From: Dictyophora rubrovolvata
Taxonomy: Eukaryota > Basidiomycota > Agaricomycetes > Phallales > Phallaceae
Direction: 5' to 3'
Assembly (NCBI GenBank): GCA_029959195.1
Contig: CP114118.1
Span: 248,001 to 312,000, forward strand
DNA: 64,000 bases
This document shows positions 1-10,996 of this stretch, one piece after another. The notes under the pieces are model-generated. The model was not told where the DNA came from and searched no databases. It worked only from the letters and a program-made list of their open reading frames with translations. Position numbers and translations under genes: made by a program. Position 1 is the stretch's first letter, and the number at the start of each line of letters is the position of its first letter.

Positions 1-1
1 C

Positions 2-966
2 GGATCGACTTTTACTGTGGTTGACGTAAGTTTTCAAATAACCCCCCAAGTTGATCGGAAATTAATACTATCACGTAGGAACTCCAAAGACAAGGTCTCA
101 ATGATAATCTCATCAAACCGCTAATGTCAATAACGCAGAGTTTCTATAGGTACTCTTACTGCTCGCGCCATTAACCTTATCACTCAACCAACTGGCCAAT
201 CTGGTTCTGCTCCTGGCGTAATCACCTTCGGCAGCACCCAATCAGATAACCTTACGTCTGAAATGGAGTTATTTCCCATCACTCGGTCAAAAATTGGGGG
301 AGCAGATCAATTCTGGGCCGTAGATATGGGCATCACGTGCGTAATTTGAGACAACTTTGGTTCTCTCAGCATCAACGTTCTGAATAGGTACGGCACGACC
401 AATCTTCTGTCAAACGGGCCTGTTCTCATGAGTAAGACCCGTATTTATTGTCCTGAGAATTTGACGTGATATTTCTAAAGGTAGTGGAACGACCGGTATT
501 CAACTAGCTATTGATGTCTTTGAGGGTTATCAGAAAGCAACGGGAAGTGTACCCGATGAAAACGGGCGGCTGGTGGTCACACCTGACCAGGCCGCAGGCC
601 TCCAGCCTCTCCGTTTCACAGTCTTACAGGCGAGTATTCCTTTTTCTTTCTTGTATCTCATCATTCAGCTAGATTATCCCAAAGAATATATACACTTTGT
701 CGCCGAGTGCGCAAATACAGCCACGTGCACCTGGCGATGATCCAAACAAAGTTCTCTTGGTCCCAACCGCCGCCACGGCCCCCAGCAACGAAAGCTTTGG
801 TGCCATTTTAGGTTCCGGTTTCACGTACGACAACATTTATTTTTCACATCACTCAGATTTAATTGTGCGCATTCTTTTTAGGGCATACTACTCTACTGCC
901 TACGACTCCGACAATGGTCTTGTTGGAATAGCTAGTACCCCATTCACAAATGCTACTGTTAATTGA
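2..966 (+). CDS. Pepsin-like (A1, polyporopepsin-type) aspartic protease, 3' part, second catalytic Asp lost
   Basis: C-terminal 214 residues of a secreted A1-family aspartic protease; the 5' part lies left of the window. Spliced model: 2-25, 79-94, 150-336, 388-431, 481-629, 685-824, 882-966; the lengths sum to a whole number of codons. Landmarks are TVVDELQRQGTLTARA, then YGTTN, then the place of the second active-site motif, and the family ending YYSTAYDSDNGLVGIA. Where the family has DTGTT this copy reads SSGTT, with the first Ser codon split by the intron at 432-480, so the catalytic Asp is missing. The intron after 629 starts GC rather than GT. The paralogue at 60359-62258 shares intron positions and some intron sequence but keeps DTGTT. 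Family membership is seen; loss of proteolysis is inferred. The frame is open, so it is a pseudo-enzyme or a young pseudogene. Confidence 0.85.
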
Positions 967-2400
967 CTTACTTCACAACTACTAAATTGACATTCTTGAT
1001 GTAAAAAACGCCTATCAGAACATTATATATTCCAAATATAAGCAAAGAAGATCAGAAAGATAGAATCTCTCTTCTGTTCCGTTCTAGCTCTCACATTTGT
1101 TTCGGCTGCTAGTACTGCTTTCCGGACAACCTTAGTTTAGCCTTTGCTTTTTCATACTGACGTCACATGGTTTTCTTTGGAAGACCACGACATTGCCACG
1201 ACGCTTATTACTACTTCACCCCTCCAACACCAATAACCATGCCCGTAGCTCCTGAGTTCTACTCTATCATTTTCTGTTTCAACTTTTCTTTTCTCACTTT
1301 CGTTTTTGGCACTGTCATGTTGGCACACTGTATTTGCGGTTATTGGCAACTGATCTGAGGATCCAGAGTAAATGGATGATTGTACATCCATAGTGAGACA
1401 TTTGCTGCTCAGCGGGGTACCTATCAATAAAAAACCTGCGTCAGCGGTTGAGTTACTAATAGTAGGGCACTAAAAGTGGATACAATAGCAAATGAACATT
1501 CTGCTAGATTCGTGTCTCTTATGCTGTTTTCAGTCGACCGATCATCTGATTCATCTCACCTGCCTATATTGCACCCAGTATGCTTTTTTTGCTTCATATT
1601 GTTCTAGTCGTATTTAGGCTTTATCAATTAATATTTATTCTCATAATTTAATTCATATACAAAATTCTATTATGCTATTAAAGTCGATTGGCCTTTGATT
1701 CACCTCGCGATAATAAGAAGTTAGAAAAGCATGTCGGAAATAAAGAAAACACGTACCAAGGCTTCCACGCGTAGAGACAAATACCACGTGAGAGTGATGA
1801 ACCTGTTAACCAATGTAGAGCAACCAATTTGATAGTTAACCACAAGCATCATACCTTCATACAAACGAGCCCTAAATGGGTGTCGTCAAAAGGACCTAAA
1901 CCTACTATCGGCGATCCGACTGCAGACGACCGAACGTGGAAACATGGCGGCGTGACCAGTTCCTTGTTTAAAAAATAAGTGCTACAAGTTCGATTTGCTC
2001 ATTTTCTTTACAAAAGGTAGTTCGCACCTTTGTCTTGAAATAGGTATATGCGTCAACGTTGGGGGTCGGCACCGAACCGAGTCGGAGCACTCTATAGCAT
2101 CCACTAGTCCGAAAGATGAAAAAAAATAGGGAAGGCACTGTCGGTTACATAGATAATTAGAATTTAGAATATAGATGAAATTTAATGCTACTCAACTTTG
2201 GCCTGAGACGGATGAGGGCAATGTGGTCAAAAAGAAAGGAGTGAATGAAAAAATAGCGCACAGGAACACAATTCGTCCGCGTCAGAAGTCGAACGGAATC
2301 AAACCCGACTTGAACGGTGTATTGATAGATATACTCGTGTAATTTATTTTCATATCAGACTGGATGATATTCCATGGAAAACGGGATTGTCCAAAATTAT
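967..2400. other. Intergenic region, no gene recognised
   Basis: AT-rich stretch after the protease stop codon. Short open frames near 1150-1430 lie on both strands over each other and have no splice-consistent extension or recognisable motif. I see no tRNA, repeat or transposon end here. Confidence 0.4.
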
Positions 2401-2406
2401 GAAATC

Positions 2407-2870
2407 CTAGTTTTGTGCACCATGAGATCTTGAGAGACCCCGTAGTGCTTCATTGGCTTCTTCTGCTTTCCGTTTCAATTCTTTGATGGAATATTCGTCT
2501 CTAAATTTGGAGCCACACTCGAGCCGAGGGCGAATCGTTGTAAGCTTCACTGGCCGGATCGCGCCTCACTATACATTTAATTTGGAGCTGAAGAACTAGT
2601 ATTCCTCCCATTTTTTCGCGAATTTCAAATTTTGACAATGTTTAAGAGAGGGCCCACGCTGAAACCGTGATTCAGTGAATCAGAGCAGAAAAAAAAATTA
2701 TATCCAAGTTCATAGCGACGAAAAATGTCCATGTCCTGGAGTACTTGTTCTAGGGAATTTTAGTTGAACACCATCACGGGAAAATGCCTGGGCGGAACGA
2801 TTGGGTGTAAGCAATCGTCAATCTGGACTTTGACGCTGTCCAGCACGATCTCTTAAATGACGAAAAGTCA
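2407..2870 (-). CDS. Unresolved multi-exon gene, 3' exons only
   Basis: Two stretches on the minus strand have convincing coding character but cannot be joined with confidence. The last exon, roughly 2540-2407, follows a possible acceptor and encodes IRPRLECGSKFRDEYSIKEL followed by a Lys/Glu-rich helix ending RSHGAQN at a TAG. An upstream segment near 2857-2775 begins after TTTAAG and encodes IVLDSVKVQIDDCLHPIVPP. Between them a short frame containing DMDIFRRYELGY may be another exon. I do not recognise the family. The last exon looks like the basic, helical C-terminus of a small intracellular protein. It lies just downstream of the repeat-peptide gene on the same strand, but no joint model runs through, so it is treated as separate. 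Confidence 0.3.
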
Positions 2871-3114
2871 TTGACACGTAATACATGTATATTCAAGAAA
2901 AGAAAGACGAGTAAAACAATTGAGGATAAAGGCGGTGACTTGTGAAAATCAACTTGAGATACTTTGACTGAAAAATTGAAAATATTAACATCATGATTAG
3001 AACTAAATCTAGTAGCAAGGCGTGCTCTACCCACCTTTATCCTTTATCTTTCTCTGTGGCTACTGTGGAAGGAAAAGCGATTAGATCAACTCAGTGAAAA
3101 CTATAGCATGCTCA

Positions 3115-3820
3115 AGCTCACAAATTATTCATGTTGGAGAGGTGGGTCTTCTAATTATTGCGGGTGCTTCATTCAGTCCGTTTTCACAAGAATAATTAGT
3201 GCACTCACGGCGCTTGTTAACTGAGAATGAGAATATGAAATACAGTCCAGTCCTTAAAATGACTTTGAGCTCACCAATTTCCTGTTGAAGAGGGGGGTCC
3301 TCTAATCATTGCGGGTGCTTCATTTACTTCATGCTTACAAGAACAATAAGTGGACTCACGGCGCTTGTTAACTGAGAATGGAGGAGATGAGATACAATCC
3401 AGTCCTTGAAACGACCTTGAGCTCACCAATTTCCTGTTGAAGAGGAGGATCTTCTATGTATTGCAAGTGCTTCATTCAGCCCATTCTCACAAGAACAATT
3501 ACTATACTCACGGCGCTTGTTAACTGAGGATGAGAAGATGAGATACAATCCAGTCCTTAAAACGACTTTGAGCTCACCAATTTCCTGTTGAAGAGGTGGG
3601 TCTTCTAATTATTGCGGGTGCTTCGTTCAGTTCGTTTTCACAAGAATAATTAGTGCACTCACGGCGCTTGTTAACTGAGAATGAGAATATGAAATACAGT
3701 CCAGTCCTTAAAATGACTTTGAGCTCACCAATTTCCTGTTGAAGAGGGGGGTCCTCTAATCATTGCGAGTGTTTCATTACTTCATGCTCACAAGAACAAT
3801 AAGTAGACTCACGGCGCTCG
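3115..3820. repeat. About five tandem 151-bp units containing the peptide exons
   Basis: The conserved AGCTCAC word starts at 3115, 3268, 3420, 3571 and 3722, giving periods of 151-153 bp. On the minus strand each full unit holds a 27-nt peptide exon, a 12-nt linker exon and two short introns. A block of about 190 bp at 3140-3330 nearly repeats at 3595-3780, so the array also shows a three-unit higher-order period of about 453 bp, from block duplication or gene conversion. Confidence 0.95.
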
Positions 3821-4030
3821 ACAAGTTCTTGAATATGTCAAGTGATTAACACGTGAAAGACATTTATGACGATTAGTGAAATCAATCACCAGATTGAAGA
3901 ACTGTGAGCGAATTTTTAGTTCATCGCGTAAAAGGCATATGCAAGCAAAACTAATTCAACCAGACGTACCAGGAGAAGCGGTAACAGAAGCCAAAAGGAT
4001 AGAGACGATAACAGCAACGGTGAATCGCAT
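3125..4030 (-). CDS. Secreted Kex2-processed repeat-peptide precursor (12 exons)
   Basis: Predicted 89-residue preproprotein. Exons in transcription order: 4030-3970, 3901-3890, 3827-3813, 3755-3729, 3674-3663, 3604-3578, 3523-3512, 3453-3427, 3371-3360, 3301-3275, 3220-3209, 3150-3125. All 11 introns are GT-AG and phase 1, and the total is 270 nt. Exon 1 is a signal peptide, MRFTVAVIVSILLASVTA, then SP. A short spacer, VLQSELVER, precedes four copies of QDPPLQQEI, each followed by VNKR, and a last copy, QDPPLQHE, at the stop. Lys-Arg is the classic Kex2 site, so the expected products are 11-mers QDPPLQQEIVN whose N-terminal Gln could cyclise to pyroglutamate. This fits the class of kexin-processed repeat proteins (fungal peptide pheromone or RiPP precursors), but I recognise no specific family and see no UstY-like or other tailoring gene nearby. 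A TATTTAAA box lies at 4125-4118. The splicing is read by eye; the exact fit of every exon makes chance unlikely. Confidence 0.85.
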
Positions 4031-4117
4031 GTTGGAATTCTTGAAGAAAGAGAGAACACAAGTGAAAATAGATGTTCGAGAGCTCGAGACGTGACGAGAT
4101 GGGCTGTTTGGACGTGG

Positions 4118-4125
4118 TTTAAATA
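4118..4125 (-). promoter_or_regulatory. TATA-like box of the repeat-peptide gene
   Basis: On the minus strand it reads TATTTAAA, 88 nt before the ATG at 4030. A CT-rich stretch lies just before the ATG. Placement fits a fungal core promoter; it is inferred only. Confidence 0.4.
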
Positions 4126-4329
4126 CATTTTGCGCATACATGACATCGGGTAAAGTACCCGTACAATTGGGAAGAAGGGTACATAATCGCATAGTTACTA
4201 GTTTTTTTTTGGTTCAGTCCCCCCGTTAACTGCGGAAAAGAACCATTTGAAAGGGTTCAAATGTCCTTAAGTTCAGCGCCACCGAGTGGCATAACCGAGC
4301 ACACTAGCTCATTTCTCCATAGTCCACAT

Positions 4330-4508
4330 TCGAATTGCAGGGTAATATTGTCTCAAACTGTCCTGGCTGCGCTCTGGTATACTCTTCCCATGCAACCATC
4401 CGTTGTCCCTGCTACCGCATAGATGCTGAGACTTGTAGCGCACCAAGCACTATTACTATCAAGAAGAGAAAGAAGAGACTTAGTAGGTCAAGCGATGAAA
4501 CAGTCTGA
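4330..4508 (+). other. Possible exon of a small Cys-rich protein
   Basis: An open frame of about 60 codons encodes NCPGCALVYSSHATIRCPCY, then a basic tail KKRKKRLSRSS and a stop. The Cys spacing and composition look coding, but I find no convincing upstream exon or start. A second overlapping frame starts with ATG at 4261. I do not recognise the family. Confidence 0.2.
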
Positions 4509-4509
4509 A

Positions 4510-6070
4510 AAGCAGTTTTGCAACTATGTCACCTGTATCTTAGAAGAACGCTCGACTCAAGTATGTACGCGCGATCTGATTTAAAAGGTGTGCTTACTGT
4601 ATTATGTAGTATACAACCCTTGGCAAATGTCGTCGGCTTATGATTGACGCATAGAGACTAGCTAGGGTCCTATCCACAATCTGTATATATGGCTCGTTAA
4701 CCTCACTAACTTACACGCATGACACAGACAGAGCATGCAGGGGTGCATGCTCTTCGCGTGTGAAAGAGAAAATTCTAGTCGTTGTCAACCCGCGAAACAA
4801 CTTGACATCTGGGCCTGCATAACACCATAGATGACAGTTAGACAATTAGACACGTTGGACTAATACATATGACGCGATCACAGACTCACAGCCTGAGATA
4901 GTTGAAGCTCAGGGACGTTTTATTAGGCAAGATTACCCCATTCAAAGCAGCCACATCGTTATTTGTTTACTAGTGGTGGCATTGATTGGCACTTACAGGG
5001 TCAGTCTAAACCTTCATTCCCATCACCCTGCAACATCCTCTAAGGGACGAAACATAACCACGGAAAACAAAAAACCCACTGACATTTTATGCGGATACAC
5101 ATCATGACTTGAAGAGACTATCTTTCTCAATGTACGATCACGCGCAGAATTTTGATTGTCCACGTTCACGACCTTAATCCGAGCTAACTTACGAGGGATC
5201 CCATGAAGACATCCGGCAAGAAAAAGAAGGGAGGAGGAAATGGCCTTAAGCAGACGATAGTGCGGGCACCCTCAAAAAAGCGTTTATGTCAGTGGCATCC
5301 AGGGAGGTCCCTCAGTCTTAAAACACTCCTGAGAATTCGGACGAGCGTGTATTTCTGTCGTTCCTATAGTAAACGTGCTTGATGTATGAGTTCAGCATTT
5401 CGGAGCATGAGTTGACTACCGCCTTACCGTTAAAAGAACTCTATTATTCCTAGCAGATTATAGGTATACCACTCACGGCGTGCGTCCGAGTAGATTCAGG
5501 CGGGTTATGGAACACTTCGAGTGTAGGTTGGCAAAATCGTATAATTCAAACGCCACCCGTTTGTTATTTGTAAAATTTCCTGAGCACGTACGTGCTACAT
5601 AGCGATGGTTCGCCCCGGGAATTTTTTTTTTGTGCTTTGGATATTGGTCAATTCAAGGCCATTTGGAAGCTGCTTGGAGTTACATATTATGCATCGCTCA
5701 TTCCTGCCAGTGAATGCACCGCTGATAGAGCTGCAGGAATATTATGGCAATTGTGATAAGTGATCAAATTAAGTAAACTGCTTATTTTTTTTTTTTGATA
5801 ACCCCGGATGTGTTGAGATAAATCGCAGTCATCGTCATTCTTTCACTGCGAATGATTTTTTCTTGTCAAATGTCGTTTTCAGTCAAAGACGTGGTTGCGG
5901 ATAAATGAATTAAATAAAAAAACGTGCAATCGGCAACAACACGCGGTTCACGATGAACGCCGAGCGCTTCTTTTTTCCGCGACTACCGTTCCTTTCAGCG
6001 AAACGCTCTCAGGCTTCAGCGTCGCTTGCCACAACGCTCTGCCACTGATTCCGCGTTGTCAGACTAGGAA
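4510..6070. other. Intergenic region upstream of the PHD-finger gene
   Basis: No gene, tRNA or repeat recognised. A and T runs occur near 5620 and 5790. The last 150 nt before the ATG at 6071 are the likely promoter and 5' leader of the PHD-finger gene. Confidence 0.4.
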
Positions 6071-9000
6071 ATGAAGTCGAACACGGATTCTGCTCATGGC
6101 ACTCGAAGTACTAACAACCTGAAGGATAAAAACGTTCCCGCAACGTACATCCCCTCCAAGTAAGTCAAACTCTGCTTATCTTTAGCTATATCTCTTTTCT
6201 TAACAATTTCTCTCTTTTTCTAGAACGACAGGATCAGTTTCTAACCTACTTCCTCCTTTTAATAATCAGTCGCGAAACTCTCATCTTCCAACTCCTCAAA
6301 GGTGCGTGGAATCCCGATACTGCAGCGGTATCTGGGACCCAAGAACGGATTCTAAATCTCTTGCTTCATAATCAGTCCTAATCCTTTACAACTCAATGGA
6401 TATGTCTCCGAGTCTCAACAATCACCCGAGTATGGATATATACCTTGTTTTATATTTTTTCTTTATGTGTCTGATTTCAGTCGCAGTGCGCGATACCTCA
6501 CCAGTGCATCACCACGCCCCTGGAGTGCGTACCCGTGAGTACCTCAATGTCGATTTAAAAATATCACCAAAATTCATGTCTCAAACCGGATATCGTAGTC
6601 CGTATACTCCACAGCGCAGCGTTTTATCAAGGTATGTTCCTGCTTTCAATACATGTGCAACATTCTGAGCAATGCCAAACGCGTTTATCCTTGACAGATC
6701 CAACCATTATCCTGCGGCTTTACCCACCAATAGACTGGTAGCATCTGAGTACTTTCTTTTCCTATCTTTTGACGTTGACACTAGTGTCTGAACACTGGTA
6801 CCTTAGACCGCGACAAAAGACACAGCCACCGCATTCGAACCATGCAATTGTTACACCAAGGTAAAAACAACCGTTTCTGACCCTCGTACAGTAGCTGAGA
6901 AACTGTCCTTGTATAGCCCTGAGCTTTTACGCGCCCGACTCCCATCTAGTGATACACTGATGACACCTACACCAAAGCCACCCACAGTAGCAGCAGGAAC
7001 GGGTCCCGTCACCGCTGTAGAGCATACTTACCCACAGCCGCATTCACCAGGTCTATCTTCCATTTCCCAATCATCTCCCGAACACCAGCATACTGGTAGG
7101 CGTCATCACCCACGGCAGCGCACAATGTCTATCGACGAGCCTGACACCCCGGTTCTCAATCTTAATCTTGCTCTGACTCGACACCATGCACCGCCTGGCG
7201 TCGCGCAACATGCCCAGTCTCGTCAACCTGACCCACATCATCATAGCTTTGAACACGACGATCCTTTTATTGAACGTGATGACCTCCGAGTAGACCAAGA
7301 GAAGGTGGTGGTTTATGGTGACCGCACGTATTATTCCGGGAATGGGAAAGACGCTGAAGGTATGAACTGAGATTTCGATAAATTACAATTAAAATCAGAG
7401 CACTGAAGTTCTGTTTTTTTATTATTATTCCTTTGAACAAAAAGGACATAGCCATGACACGCATCATATCACATCGCAACAATGGGGTTCCAAGACACTT
7501 CGAAAAAGCCATAATCAACCTTCGTACCCTCAATACTCCGAAACACCTGTAGCAGAATCGTCTTTCTCTCCTCCATCCCCAGATCATTACCGATATTCTT
7601 CCTCCAAGCGTCCAGCTTCACTACGCGAGGCGACACATAACTATCATAGTCATTCAAAAAGAAACATCGATTCTCCGTTGACGCCATGTCCTGTAACGCC
7701 GCCGCCGCCACCGCCACCACCTTCTAGTAATACTAGAACCAGCATCTCCAGAATCCGGGATGACTTGCGATCGAGAACTCCATCGCCTGTGCGTGCACCA
7801 CTGCCCAGATTTGAACGCCATCCAATTTCAGAGCCCACGACTCCACCACCACCTGTACGGTACCCGAGACAAATCGCTGCTACACAAACTCCCTCTCCCT
7901 CCTTTGAAAAACGAAATATCAGCATCCATTCACGTCCCATGCCAGAATCATCACCGTCATCATCGCCACGTGTTTCTCCGGCCCTTGATGGTGCTCCTGT
8001 TGCTACGGATAATAATAATAATTATGATGATGATGATCAACAACGAGATAACACTGGACAACAACATCCATTACTGCCAACGGGCTCAGGTGGTGAATTG
8101 ACCCGAATTAGAGCGCTCCGCGCGCAATTAGGGGCCGACCGTGCTGCAGCGTGTGAATCACATCGACCCGACTATCTAGTACGTATCGAACGTGATAAAG
8201 AAGAAGAGCCTGTTATGACGATGCATGACTACGGAAGTGGAGGCGTCCCGGAGCCTGAGCGAGTTACGCCTGTCAAGAGACGTGAAGTTGGGATTGATTC
8301 GAGACGAAAAAGGGCGAGGTTGGAGGAAGAGGTGAATGTGAATGTGGATGTGGATGTGAATGTGGATGTGGATGCGGGATTGGGCTCTGGACTTGGGATT
8401 GTTCAAACTCCCATTCGGGGACGGAGGCTGACGCTTTATCAGCCCAGACCTTGTACACCTAGCGCGCTAAGAGCGATAGATCGCGTGGAGGGAAATGACA
8501 ACAAGGAAGAACCTCGCACTCCACCCCCTCTTTTGTCTTTGATACGACCCAGTCCTGATCCTAGGTCCGGTTCATCTTCACCATCAAGAGCAACACCAAC
8601 ACATCGAGCTGTCAAGTCAAAACCACTTGCTCCTGTTGCGGAAAACTTAGCGTTATCATCATCGTCATCATCTCCACCACCACTACCAGCTCCTCCGTAC
8701 GCACTCGCGCTACGTTCCATCGATTGGCGTACACCTCGTTCCAATCGCATCGCGCGCGGTGATCTTAACGGCGACGGTGTAATACCAGACGGAGAACAAG
8801 AAGAGCAAGAAGCAAAACGAAAGACGGAGGAACGCCGTCTTGCTATTAAAGAGCGTCGTCTTGCTGCTTTTCGTGCGACAAAACCTTCTGGAAGGGGAGA
8901 ACAGTTACGGTCGTTTAACTTTGCTGGCGGTAGTATTGGCGGTGGCGGTGGCGATGGCGGAAGGATTATTATTAATTGTGTCTCTGATGATATTAATGGT

Positions 9001-10964
9001 TTAATTGAAGGTATGTGAAGAGGTTGGAGTTATTTGTCCCCCGTCGTCACGTTTGGACTGATGGGTTGCTGTTTTCCTTTTTCTTTCTTCTTCTTTAGCT
9101 GGTGTTATCGGACCTCCGGATGTGAAGCCAACGCACACGCAAGCACAATCAGAAGCTGACCTGCCTTTTCATACATCATCATGTCCTCTTGTCCCAGACT
9201 GGCCAGAAAACCTTTATCCATGGTCAAAAGCAGCGGAAAAACGCGCCGAACAAGCTGAGAAAGAGCGACAGCGGCGTCTTGCGTATATTGAGAGGTATTT
9301 GGATAGGGAAAGCGAGAGCGAGAGTGATGAGGAGGGTTTGACGGGTGCTGGGGCTAGGGGCGTGAATCTTTTGGTTGCTTATGAGACGTTTGGGAAGGGT
9401 CCTGGCAGGAAGGGGTTGGAGAGACGGGACGGTCGTTTGAATGTCGGGGATGAACGAGAACGGGAGAGGGTTATGCCGGGTTCAACGACGAAGGGACGTA
9501 AATCACGAGGAGGAGGCGGGAGCCGCGCCACCACGAAAAAGTTCCCACAAGCCCCTCAGTCATCATCATCATCATCACCATCTTTACGTCAGACTGTATC
9601 TACAACAAGGACAAACGCGTTTTCAAACGCACCACCGGCACCACCATCGTCCTTGATGAGAAGACTTATACTTCCAACATCGACGGCTGACGCACGATTT
9701 GCATTGTTCTCTCGGAAACGCGTAAGATTGCTCGCTGAGAAGTTGCGGGAGAGGGAGGAAGAGGGAGTTGTGATGTGTATTTGCCAGGGAGGAGATGATG
9801 GGCGGGCTATGGTGCGGTGTGATCGGTGTAGGGTGTGGTATCATCTTGTTTGTGTTGATATTCGAGATGCTGAGGAGCTTGGGGAGGAGTGGTTTTGTTT
9901 CAAGTGTGTAGGGGATGATGATGACGAAGAAGAAGAAGAGGAAGAGGAGGGTGGGAAGGATGGTGAAGAGGAGGAAGAGGAAGAGCCGGGTGTCGCGTTC
10001 GCACTGGAAAGTAGAACAAGGACACGCGTGTTGGGCGATATTGACGCGTCGAACACGCGTTCTGGCGCAAGAACTGGAACGGGAACGGGAACCAAGTCCA
10101 AAAAGCAACAGCAAGGGGTAACACTAAGCGAATCAAGACAAGACCGTCCCGGTTCATCGGATAAAGTCAAACTCCCTAACACCAAATCGACGACGGGTAG
10201 GAAACGAAAAACGGGGAATCAGACGCAGAAGCAGAAGCAACAGCAACAGCAGAAAGTGCCGGATTTTGCGCCCGCGATGCCCGACAGTCCTGTAAGACCT
10301 GGTGTTGGGGATCAGATGCTATATCAGCATCATCAGATGTTTTCGCTGCAGCCGTCGCCGATGCCTCCTAGTCCAAGAAGGAGGACGCCGGGAGGTTCGA
10401 GCTCAGTTTCGCCTAGTAGGCGTGCTAGTGGTGGTGCTAGCGGTGGGTATGGGTCGTCATCTTCAACTTTTTTGACGGCGACGGGTACTCCGTCGACGAG
10501 TTCATTTTTTGGGAGTTTTAATTCGAGACAGATGTAGGTTTATGTTATCCTTTTCCTCTCCTTTTTTAAAATAGTGTTATAGTGATAACGTTAGGTACAG
10601 GTACAATGATGAGAGGTCTCGGTCACGCTCTCGTTCACGCGATAGAAACGGGAACAGTGGTGGTGGTCTACTCCACGACGCGTCTAGTAGCTCCAACAAT
10701 GAACCTTCCACACCTCGTCGCTCAGTCGCGAAACCCTTTGACTATTCCTACTCGGCATTCAGCAGCTCTTCTTCCTCGCCTTCTAAACTCGGCCCACCTT
10801 TGTATCTCACGACCCCGAAGCCTTCTTATGATGAGACGCCGTTTGATCCAACGTCTACGCCTTCAAGGGGGTTGACGTTTTCTGCGTCTGGTGGTGGACC
10901 TGCTACGCCAATTTCATCTGTTCGGGCTGGTGTGACAGGATCATCTGGGAGATACAGCTATGGC

Positions 10965-10996
<32 letters not shown>

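Noticed and set aside
2-149. Frameshift in the left-edge protease
   Set aside because: An apparent phase error between 25 and 150 disappears when the 16-nt exon 79-94 is included, and the paralogue has the same small exon.
3115-3820. CRISPR-like or purely non-coding minisatellite
   Set aside because: Unit length, absence of unique spacers and the eukaryotic context exclude CRISPR; the conserved splice sites and silent-only exon changes show it is coding.
3876-4094. Plus-strand 72-codon frame with a coiled-coil look
   Set aside because: It lies opposite the signal-peptide exon of the repeat-peptide gene, begins at a non-ATG codon, and its appearance comes from the reverse strand.
9623-10185. 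Long minus-strand frames rich in Ser, Pro and Phe
   Set aside because: They are shadows of the acidic and Ser-rich repeats in the PHD-finger gene on the plus strand.
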